5,458 nt of DNA from Akkermansiaceae bacterium (GTDB lineage: Bacteria > Verrucomicrobiota > Verrucomicrobiia > Verrucomicrobiales > Akkermansiaceae), in contig JALZUI010000056.1 of NCBI GenBank assembly GCA_023301545.1, positions 1 to 5,458 of the forward strand. Reading direction: 5' to 3'. Position 1 is the first letter of the stretch; each line of letters begins with the position of its first letter. The notes under the pieces were generated by a model. The model searched no databases, was not told the DNA's origin, and saw only the letters and a program-made list of their open reading frames with translations. Below are positions 1 through 5,458 of the stretch, piece after piece. Made by a program: the position numbers and the translations under genes.

Positions 1-19
1 GGCTTTATTTCAGATTATT

Positions 20-24
20 AAGGA
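20..24 (+). promoter_or_regulatory. Shine-Dalgarno site of the MoxR gene
   Basis: AAGGA lies 9 bases before the ATG at 34 and 12 bases before the second, in-frame ATG at 37. The spacing favours 34, although 37 cannot be excluded. This is the only convincing ribosome-binding site at any gene start in the window, which fits it being the entry point for ribosomes on the transcript. The surrounding 1-33 leader is AT-rich, but too little of it is present to place a promoter. Confidence 0.6.
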
Positions 25-33
25 TTATATATT

Positions 34-1020
34 ATGATGGATGTTAAACAGATTAGCGAACGAGTTGAGAAAGAGAGTGCGATTATAGCTCAGATCAGAG
101 CGGAAGCGCATAAGGTAATCGTAGGGCAAGAGGTCCTCCTGGACCGACTAGTGATGGCGTTATTATGTAATCAACACGTGTTGATTGAAGGGCTTCCTGG
201 TCTGGCGAAAACGCTTTCAGTCACGACCCTTGCTCAAATGATCCAAGCGAGCTTTAAGCGAATTCAGTTCACTCCAGACCTCCTCCCTGCTGATGTTTTG
301 GGAACGCAGATTTATAACCCCAAGAGTGGTGAGTTTAGTATTAAGCAAGGGCCGATCTTTGCCAACATCGTCCTCGCTGATGAAATTAACCGTGCTCCTG
401 CGAAGGTGCAGAGTGCCTTATTAGAGGCCATGCAAGAGGCTCAAGTGACGATCGGAGACGAGACTTTTCAGCTCGATGACCCGTTCCTTGTCCTCGCTAC
501 GCAGAACCCTGCTGAGCAAGAAGGGACGTACCCGCTCCCAGAAGCTCAGGTTGACCGTTTCATGATGAAGCTCCAGGTGGAGTACCCGAAGAAAGCAGAG
601 GAGCGTGAAATTCTGAAACGCATGGCGAAGTCTAAGCCGAAGCTTACGGTGAATTCGATTATCACCCCACAGGATGTTGTGCGTCTTCGTGAGTTGACGG
701 ATGAGATTTACATGGATGAGAAGGTCGAAGATTACATCGTTGACCTGATCGAAGCGACGCGTAATCCAGAGGATTACGGGCTCGATATTCGCCAATTCAT
801 CCGCTACGGAGCCTCCCCGCGTGCTACGATCTTCCTTACAATGGCGTCGCGCGCTCATGCCTTTATTGAAGGCCGTGGTTATGTCACCCCACAAGATGTG
901 AAAACCATCGCTCCAGATGTGCTCCGTCACCGTGTGGCGCTGACATACGAAGCAGAAGCAGAGGAGATGACCTCTGAGCAAATTATTGAGCAAGTGCTCG
1001 CAAAAGTTCCTGTGCCGTAA
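34..1020 (+). CDS. MoxR-family AAA+ ATPase
   Basis: This is a cytoplasmic AAA+ ATPase of the MoxR family, whose members are thought to remodel or help assemble vWA-domain partner proteins using ATP. The 328-residue protein has the normal family length and all expected motifs. These are Walker A GLPGLAKT (53-60), Walker B LADEINR (114-120, with D116 and E117), sensor 1 in ATQNP (155-159), an arginine-finger candidate in QVDRF (R175) and sensor 2 in GASPRA (259-264, R263). The C-terminal lid domain runs from about 210 to 328. Gene order, with a DUF58 gene six bases downstream followed by vWA and TPR genes, matches the MoxR-proper (MRP) group. The start at 34 is chosen for its AAGGA spacing. The gene is complete with nothing missing. 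The family assignment is very secure; the client protein is inferred only from context. Confidence 0.96.
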   Translation: MMDVKQISERVEKESAIIAQIRAEAHKVIVGQEVLLDRLVMALLCNQHVLIEGLPGLAKTLSVTTLAQMIQASFKRIQFTPDLLPADVLGTQIYNPKSGEFSIKQGPIFANIVLADEINRAPAKVQSALLEAMQEAQVTIGDETFQLDDPFLVLATQNPAEQEGTYPLPEAQVDRFMMKLQVEYPKKAEEREILKRMAKSKPKLTVNSIITPQDVVRLRELTDEIYMDEKVEDYIVDLIEATRNPEDYGLDIRQFIRYGASPRATIFLTMASRAHAFIEGRGYVTPQDVKTIAPDVLRHRVALTYEAEAEEMTSEQIIEQVLAKVPVP

Positions 1021-1026
1021 AGCTGA

Positions 1027-1908
1027 ATGATGATTTCTAAGGAATTGGCAAAGAAGGTCCGGTATATCCAGATCTACACGAGCAAGGCCGTGAACGACGT
1101 GCTAGCCGGTGAGTACCGTAGTGTATTCAAGGGCCAGGGCATGGAGTTCGAGGAGGTGCGTGATTACCAAGTCGGGGACGAGATTCGTTCGATCGACTGG
1201 AATGTTACGGCTCGGATGGGAACACCCTTTGTGAAGCGATTCCGTGAGGAACGTGAACTGACTGTGATGTTTGCGGTTGACCTCTCGGCCTCAGGAAATT
1301 TTGGCAGTACTGACAAGCTGAAGAACGAGGTCGCAGCCGAACTCTGCGCCCTCCTTGCCTTTTCTGCGATTAAGAATAATGACAAGATAGGGTTGATCGT
1401 CTTTTCTGACCAAGTTGAACTCTATATTCCGCCTGCTAAGGGAACCTCGCATGTCCTGCGATTAATTAAGGAGTTACTGGCGTTTGAGCCGCATAAGGGG
1501 GAAACGAATATTGCCGAAGCCCTAGAATATTTAGGGAAAGTTTGCCGTAAGCAAACCGTGGTTTTTCTGATCTCAGACTTTTTGGACGAGGGCTATGAAA
1601 GCGCTCTCCGCGTGATCGCAAAGCGCCATGATGTGACGGCTGTTTCGATCGTAGATCCTGTCGAACTGAAGATGCCGAAGGTGGGCTTAGTAGAGCTGGA
1701 AGATGCGGAAACGGGTGAACAGATCCAGATCGATACTGGAAGTGCGGCTTTTCGCAGGAATTATCAGGCTCGCAACCAAGCACGGGGCGAGGAGTTGAAA
1801 ACTGTGTTTTCTAAGGTAGGTATCGACCAAGTCGAAATCAATGTCGGTCGCGATTACCTGCGCGAGTTAATCAAATTTTTCCGCAAACGTGAAAAAAGAA
1901 TGCAATGA
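1027..1908 (+). CDS. DUF58 protein with vWA-like domain, soluble form
   Basis: A 293-residue DUF58 protein, probably cytoplasmic because no signal peptide or membrane helix is visible; longer DUF58 relatives carry two N-terminal helices. The DUF58 signature spans about 34-76 and includes EVRDYQVGDEIRSIDW (43-58) and a conserved TAR (61-63). A vWA fold follows, with a full MIDAS: DLSAS (D85, S87, S89), the threonine of GET (T160) and the aspartate of ISDF (D184). The tail is basic (FRKREKR). An in-frame TGA at 1024-1026 lies directly before the ATG, so no earlier start is possible; like the MoxR gene it opens with two ATG codons. No clear ribosome-binding site precedes it, so translation probably depends on the MoxR gene six bases upstream. 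The protein is a likely partner of the MoxR ATPase. Its biochemical role is not established in the family. Confidence 0.94.
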   Translation: MMISKELAKKVRYIQIYTSKAVNDVLAGEYRSVFKGQGMEFEEVRDYQVGDEIRSIDWNVTARMGTPFVKRFREERELTVMFAVDLSASGNFGSTDKLKNEVAAELCALLAFSAIKNNDKIGLIVFSDQVELYIPPAKGTSHVLRLIKELLAFEPHKGETNIAEALEYLGKVCRKQTVVFLISDFLDEGYESALRVIAKRHDVTAVSIVDPVELKMPKVGLVELEDAETGEQIQIDTGSAAFRRNYQARNQARGEELKTVFSKVGIDQVEINVGRDYLRELIKFFRKREKRMQ

Positions 1909-2888
1909 AACGAGCGATTAAACTAATTTTTTGTGGCATTCTAGCCATCGCGCTTACGGCTTGTAAGGACGAGGTGAAGGGAGATGCGACGTCTTCCGCT
2001 GCACCTGTAGGAATTGAAAAAACCTACGCCCGTGGCCCTGTTACCTTAACTCTGAGAGTCGATAATGAGTCTCCGACAATAGCGGACAAGATCAAGCTAG
2101 AGGTCGAAATGACGGCGGAAGAAGATTACCTGATTACGCCTCCTAATATGGGTGCGAAACTGGGCGGATTCGAGATCGCAGATGCCTCTAAAACGCAGCC
2201 CGAACTGACAGCTGAAGGTTCGCTGCGGGAAACGCAAACGTTCGTTCTGGAGCCCTTTCTCTCTGGGGAATACACCCTCCCCTCCCTTCGTTACCAATTT
2301 CAGAAAAAAGGCGTTGAGGAAGTGCATGAAATCCTCACCGAAGAGCTTGTTTTGACCGTTTCGTCGCTCTTGCCAGATGCGGCTGAAAATCTGGAAATTC
2401 ACGAGATCGGAGAGCCGGTAGCCTTACCCCGTCCGAAGGTGAACTGGAAGCTGTGGGTTTTGATTCTAGCAGGGCTTATTCTCCTCGCGATTCTAGGGTT
2501 TATCCTCGGCCGCCGCTTGCCTAAGGGGGAGCGGAAGAAAAAGGTTACCCCTGCCCACGTGATCGCCCTCGCCGCGCTGCGAGAGCTGGAAAAAGACGGC
2601 TCCCCTGCCCCAGGCGCATCTAAGGACTATTACCAAAAAATTTCCGACATTCTGCGCTCGTACATAGAAAATCGCTTTGGCCTAAGTGCGCCCGAGCGAA
2701 CGACAGAAGAATTCTTAGAGGAGCTGCAATCTGGCTCCGAATTTAATGCTCAGCAACAGTCTCTCCTACAGGACTTTTTGAAGCATTGTGACCTCGTTAA
2801 ATTCGCCTCACACACCCCTAGCGAAGGAGATATCAAGCGCACCTTTGACTCCTGCGAGAACTTTATTGTGGAAACCAAGCCCGTATGA
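1905..2888 (+). CDS. Short BatD-like lipoprotein with one membrane helix and a DUF4381-like tail
   Basis: A 327-residue protein that I recognise only by architecture. It starts with a lipoprotein signal peptide ending in the lipobox LTAC (17-20), so C20 would be lipidated. A beta-rich region of about 44-155 ends in LEPFLSGEYTLPSLRY (115-130), which resembles the Ig-like repeats of BatD (oxygen tolerance) proteins. IHEIGEPVALP (165-175) leads into one transmembrane helix (about 182-202), followed by a basic stop (RRLPKGERKKK, 203-213). The rest (216-327) is predicted helical and resembles the cytosolic tail of BatD/DUF4381 proteins, with YYQKISDILRSYIENRFG at 242-259. Positive-inside logic puts the beta domain in the periplasm and the tail in the cytosol. 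Typical BatD is considerably longer, so this is a reduced version. The start overlaps the DUF58 stop (ATGA, 1905-1908). The inferred role is to link periplasmic vWA proteins with the cytosolic MoxR/DUF58 pair. Confidence 0.78.
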   Translation: MKRAIKLIFCGILAIALTACKDEVKGDATSSAAPVGIEKTYARGPVTLTLRVDNESPTIADKIKLEVEMTAEEDYLITPPNMGAKLGGFEIADASKTQPELTAEGSLRETQTFVLEPFLSGEYTLPSLRYQFQKKGVEEVHEILTEELVLTVSSLLPDAAENLEIHEIGEPVALPRPKVNWKLWVLILAGLILLAILGFILGRRLPKGERKKKVTPAHVIALAALRELEKDGSPAPGASKDYYQKISDILRSYIENRFGLSAPERTTEEFLEELQSGSEFNAQQQSLLQDFLKHCDLVKFASHTPSEGDIKRTFDSCENFIVETKPV

Positions 2889-3931
2889 CTTTTAATAACC
2901 CTTACGCTTTTTTGCTCCTCTTACTCCTCCCGTTGCTGATTTGGCTACGAGGAAGGAATAAGCGTAGCGCGAGCCTGCGGTTCTCCTCGGCCTCATTGGT
3001 GGCAGGTTCTCCGCGTTCCTTAAGGCAGCGCCTTTGGTTTCTTCCTCTGGTGCTCCGGATGCTGGCGGCGATCCTTCTAATTATCGCCCTCGCCCGCCCC
3101 CAAAAGGGTCTGGAGCAGGTGCGGGAAATTAATGAGGGAATCGCGATCGAAATGGTCGTCGACCGTTCTAGCAGTATGGAGCAAGAAATGCTCTTTGAGG
3201 GCAAGCGGACGAATCGATTAGAGGTGGTTAAAGGTGTTTTTAAGCAGTTCGTTCTGGGGAATGGAAAAACGCTTCAAGGCCGGCCTAATGACCTAATTGG
3301 ATTGATTACCTTTGCGGGATATCCAGAGACGACCTGTCCCCTCACCCTCGCGCATGGAGCCCTGCCCCGTTTCCTGGAGACGGTTAAGCTTCCTACTACC
3401 AGAGAGGAAGATGGAACCGCGATCGGAGATGCGTTAGCCCTAGCTGCTGCTCGCTTAGAGAAAGCGGAGGAAGTGATGGAACAGCGCTCTGGAGAGGAAG
3501 ATGCGAGCTATGAATTAAAGAGTAAGATCATCATTCTACTAACAGATGGGGAGCAAACGGCGGGTAAACGCACTCCCTTAGAAGGCGCCAAATTAGCCGA
3601 GGAATGGGGCATTAAGATTTACACCATCGCGGTTGGTGGCGGTCAGAGCCGTGGACTAGGCGGATTCCTCCAAAACTTCCGCCGTGGAGGGGTTGACACG
3701 AAGACTCTCTCCGCAATTGCAGAAGCTACGGGAGGCAAGTTTTTCGAAGCTCAAGATGCGAAGTCCCTAGAGAATATTTACCGTGAAATCGATGAATTGG
3801 AACGAAGTGAAATCCAATCCATCCAATTTACCGACTATAAGGAACTCTTTATCCCTCTCGCCCTCGTCGCCCTTATCCTCTTGGGCCTTGAGATTCTTTG
3901 CCATTGCACCATTTTCCGTCGAATTCCATGA
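2885..3931 (+). CDS. batA: BatA-type membrane-anchored vWA protein
   Basis: A 348-residue BatA-like protein of normal length for the family. The predicted order is transmembrane helix 1 (about 6-20), a basic cytoplasmic loop (RGRNKR, 22-27), helix 2 (about 53-71), a periplasmic vWA domain (about 86-300), helix 3 (about 321-338) and a short cytosolic end, FRRIP. The MIDAS appears complete: DRSSS (D93, S95, S97), T178 in DGTAIGDAL and D221 in LTDGE. The motifs TTCPLTLAHG (149-158) and TGGKFFEA (282-289), the LENIYREIDELE stretch (295-306) and the FRRIP end are typical of BatA. A Gly/Arg-rich loop (251-269) precedes the conserved GVDTKTL. The start overlaps the previous stop by ATGA (2885-2888) and no ribosome-binding site is obvious. 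It probably pairs with the following BatB-type protein in the inner membrane. BatA proteins were linked to aerotolerance in Bacteroides, but the molecular role is unresolved. Confidence 0.92.
   Translation: MTFNNPYAFLLLLLLPLLIWLRGRNKRSASLRFSSASLVAGSPRSLRQRLWFLPLVLRMLAAILLIIALARPQKGLEQVREINEGIAIEMVVDRSSSMEQEMLFEGKRTNRLEVVKGVFKQFVLGNGKTLQGRPNDLIGLITFAGYPETTCPLTLAHGALPRFLETVKLPTTREEDGTAIGDALALAAARLEKAEEVMEQRSGEEDASYELKSKIIILLTDGEQTAGKRTPLEGAKLAEEWGIKIYTIAVGGGQSRGLGGFLQNFRRGGVDTKTLSAIAEATGGKFFEAQDAKSLENIYREIDELERSEIQSIQFTDYKELFIPLALVALILLGLEILCHCTIFRRIP
3928..3931 (+). promoter_or_regulatory. ATGA stop/start overlap deciding the batB start
   Basis: The ATG at 3928-3930 shares bases with the TGA at 3929-3931 that ends the BatA-type gene. 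The same 4-base arrangement occurs at 1905-1908, 2885-2888 and 4938-4941. No AGGAG-like sequence sits at a suitable distance upstream (TTTTCCGTCGAATTCC precedes the ATG), so ribosome re-initiation after the upstream stop is the likely way in. This is an inference from the sequence arrangement. Confidence 0.65.
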
Positions 3932-4941
3932 ACTTGATCCATCTCCAGAACACCGCGGCCTTGCCCTGGCTGTGGCTCGTCCTTCTCCTTATTGGGCTCT
4001 TCATCTTTTCTGCCTATCGGCGTAAGGTGGCGCTTAGGAAGTTGCTTGATGCGGGGGTGATTGATCGCCTGCAGATTGCGGTTAGTCCCGTGCGCCGTCG
4101 TTGGAAGGCAACTTTACTTGTTTTGACCGCTATTCTAGTCGTTTTTGGGATGACGCGTCCTGGCTGGAACCCGCAAGAACGTTCAGTGGAGCGCTCAGGG
4201 CGGGATGTAGTGTTCCTGCTCGATGTCTCTCGCAGTATGCTTGCAGAGGATATTGCACCGAACCGTCTGGAACGTGCTAAGATCGCTATTCGGGACTGTG
4301 TGGAGCAGCTCAAAGGAGATCGCGTGGGCTTAGTTGTTTTTGCGGGGACTTCCACCGTGCAGTGTCCCCTCACCTTAGATTATGGGTTTTTCCGGATGAT
4401 GTTGGAGGAGGTTTCGCCTGATTCCATTCCGCGAGGAGGAACGCTTATCGGTGATGCGCTTAGGAATGTCTTGGATACGGTTTTTGATGATCAGCAGAAG
4501 GATTATAAGGACGTGATTCTCATTACTGATGGGGAAGATCACGACAGTTTCCCTGTACGAGCGGCGGAAGCTGCGGGCGAAGATGGGGTCAGGCTCATTG
4601 CCATTGGTCTAGGGGACGAAAATGAAGGAAAGCGCATCCCTATTACCGATGAGCAAGGCCGAAAAACCTTTTTGAAACATAGCGGGCAGGAAGTCTGGTC
4701 GCGCTTGGACGCAGACACGCTGCGCGAGATGGTGAATGTGACGAATGGGGGCCGTTACCTGAATGTTTCCACCGGGAACTTTGATTTGGGCGCGATTTAT
4801 ACCAAACTCATGATTTCCGCCGACAAAAAAGACCTAGAATCCACGACTATGGAACGCTATGACGAAGGGTTCCAAATCTTTCTAGGGTTAGCTTTATTCC
4901 TTCTCCTCCTTGAATTTTACCTCCGTGACCGAGCAGCATGA
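3928..4941 (+). CDS. batB: BatB-type membrane-anchored vWA protein
   Basis: A 337-residue paralogue of the preceding protein with the same plan: helix 1 (about 13-29), a basic loop (YRRKVALRK, 30-38), helix 2 (about 60-75), a periplasmic vWA domain (about 92-295), helix 3 (about 314-331) and a short end, RDRAA. The MIDAS is complete: DVSRS (D99, S101, S103), T172 in GGTLIGDAL and D201 in ITDGED. BatB-type features include RPGWNP (77-82), QCPLTLDYG (145-153) and the region from GKRIPI (234) through SGQEVWSRLD (252-261), which is absent from the BatA-type neighbour. The frame is open further upstream to an ATG at 3898. The start at 3928 is preferred because it forms the same ATGA overlap as the other junctions, and because the extra ten residues would lie entirely inside the upstream gene and put MPLHHFPSNS before a normal BatB N-terminus. 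It is probably co-assembled with BatA. Confidence 0.92.
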   Translation: MNLIHLQNTAALPWLWLVLLLIGLFIFSAYRRKVALRKLLDAGVIDRLQIAVSPVRRRWKATLLVLTAILVVFGMTRPGWNPQERSVERSGRDVVFLLDVSRSMLAEDIAPNRLERAKIAIRDCVEQLKGDRVGLVVFAGTSTVQCPLTLDYGFFRMMLEEVSPDSIPRGGTLIGDALRNVLDTVFDDQQKDYKDVILITDGEDHDSFPVRAAEAAGEDGVRLIAIGLGDENEGKRIPITDEQGRKTFLKHSGQEVWSRLDADTLREMVNVTNGGRYLNVSTGNFDLGAIYTKLMISADKKDLESTTMERYDEGFQIFLGLALFLLLLEFYLRDRAA

Positions 4942-5458
4942 AAACCGTACTCTTCACTCTCCTCCTTCTGAACGCTCTCTGGGCCGATAGCGCGCATTCC
5001 TTGATTTCTAAGGGGAACGCAGAATATGCCCAAGGGAATTATACAGAGGCCTTAAAGTACTATAATACGGCAGCGGAAGAGCTTCCCGAATCGCCTCGTA
5101 TTGCCTTTAATCGAGGCTCCGTGTACTACCAGCAGGGGAATTACGAGTTGGCCATTCCTGAGTTTCAGGCGGCTGCCTTGAACAGTGATGATTTCGATTT
5201 CTCGGCGCAGGCAAAATTTAACTTAGGAAATTGCTTCTTCAAGCAAGCCAAGAAGCTGAAACAGGATGATCTAGAAAACGCTCTCGGTCTTTGTGAGCAG
5301 AGTATTAAGCATTATCAGGATGCGCGTGACTTTAAGGGGAGCTATCAACAGGCGGCCGAGAATATTGAGATTGTGCGGCTCTACAGTAAAATTCTCCAAG
5401 ACGCCCAGCAAAAGCAGGAAGAACAGGAGCAACAAGAGGAAAACCTTCTCACCAAGCT
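4938..5458 (+). CDS. TPR-repeat protein of BatC/BatE type, 3' end outside the window
   Basis: An open frame runs from the ATG at 4938 to the window end without a stop, giving 173 codons of an incomplete gene. The N-terminus looks like a Sec signal peptide: MK, a hydrophobic core (about 4-12) and probable cleavage after A16 in LWA/DS, so the mature protein would be periplasmic. Tetratricopeptide repeats follow. The clearest are around 22-52 (KGNAEYAQGNYTEALKYY) and 56-88 (IAFNRGSVYYQQGNYELAI). A third, looser one lies around 90-130 (KFNLGNCFFKQA). Residues about 154-168 form a Gln/Glu-rich, probably coiled-coil or disordered stretch, as often follows the repeats in BatC-like proteins. The start overlaps the batB stop by ATGA (4938-4941). 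The likely job is protein-protein contact with the BatA/BatB vWA domains in the periplasm. Whether the missing end makes it BatC-like (short) or BatE-like (extra C-terminal domains) cannot be told. Confidence 0.88.
   Translation, partial: MKTVLFTLLLLNALWADSAHSLISKGNAEYAQGNYTEALKYYNTAAEELPESPRIAFNRGSVYYQQGNYELAIPEFQAAALNSDDFDFSAQAKFNLGNCFFKQAKKLKQDDLENALGLCEQSIKHYQDARDFKGSYQQAAENIEIVRLYSKILQDAQQKQEEQEQQEENLLTK

Noticed and set aside
28..33. TATATT resembling a -10 promoter box
   Set aside because: It touches the ATG at 34 and lies downstream of the AAGGA, so transcription from it would remove the ribosome-binding site; it is more likely just AT-rich leader.
421..993. 190-codon open frame on the minus strand
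   Set aside because: It lies wholly inside the MoxR gene, has a His/Leu/Arg-rich composition typical of antisense frames and no recognisable domain or ribosome-binding site.
1164..1783. Two minus-strand open frames (1164-1385 and 1466-1783)
   Set aside because: Both are antisense to the DUF58 gene, rich in Ser/Arg/Pro and without family features; they are shadows of the real coding frame.
2097..3204. Minus-strand open frames at 2097-2402 and 2902-3204
   Set aside because: They are antisense to the BatD-like and BatA-type genes, low-complexity (Ser/Arg/Ile-rich in the second) and have no start context.
3783..4025. 80-codon plus-strand frame across the batA/batB junction
   Set aside because: It is out of frame with two well-supported genes, and its Ser/Pro/Leu-rich product resembles nothing; it arises from frame-shifted reading of the BatA helix 3 and the BatB N-terminus.
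4014..4373. 119-codon minus-strand frame inside batB
   Set aside because: Ser/Arg/Thr-rich antisense translation with no domain, overlapping the conserved vWA coding sequence.
1..5458. Possibility of an entirely new defence or mobile system
   Set aside because: All six genes fit the known MoxR/DUF58/Bat operon class. No transposase, integrase, nuclease, repeat array or toxin-antitoxin signature is visible, and I saw no abrupt change in base composition to suggest a recent insertion.

Overview
The window is one tightly packed, single-direction gene cluster on the + strand. It fills almost all 5.46 kb and is a recognisable MoxR / DUF58 / Bat (Bacteroides aerotolerance-type) operon. In order it holds a MoxR-family AAA+ ATPase (34-1020), a soluble DUF58 protein with a von Willebrand factor A (vWA) fold (1027-1908), a lipobox-bearing membrane protein that looks like a short BatD (1905-2888), a BatA-type membrane vWA protein (2885-3931), a BatB-type membrane vWA protein (3928-4941) and the first 173 codons of a TPR protein of BatC/BatE type (4938 to the window end).

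Organism: a Gram-negative bacterium is suggested by the lipoprotein signal, the Sec signal peptide and the predicted periplasmic vWA domains. The intermediate base composition, the MoxR-DUF58-(short BatD/DUF4381-like)-BatA-BatB-TPR order and the style of the BatA MIDAS (VVDRSSSM) remind me of Verrucomicrobiota or a related PVC lineage more than of Bacteroidetes. This is a family-resemblance guess at low to moderate confidence, and no marker gene in the window settles it.

Layout: 1-33 is an AT-rich leader with a Shine-Dalgarno-like AAGGA (20-24). Only six bases separate the first two genes. Every later junction is a 4-base ATGA stop/start overlap (1905-1908, 2885-2888, 3928-3931, 4938-4941), and the downstream starts show no good ribosome-binding site, so the proteins are probably translationally coupled. 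No terminator, internal promoter, RNA gene, repeat, mobile element or CRISPR array was seen, and no gene-free stretch exceeds 33 bases.

How the genes may work together: MoxR ATPases are thought to act as chaperone-like remodelers for vWA proteins. Here a cytoplasmic MoxR and a cytoplasmic DUF58 vWA protein would sit under a membrane assembly of two three-helix vWA proteins. The short BatD-like protein has a periplasmic beta domain, one transmembrane helix and a cytosolic helical tail, and a periplasmic TPR protein completes the set. All three vWA proteins keep a complete-looking metal-ion-dependent adhesion site (MIDAS). The client or process served is not revealed by the sequence. The system is a known class, not a new one; the most interesting local points are the double-anchored short BatD-like protein, the three intact MIDAS sites and the unbroken chain of overlaps.
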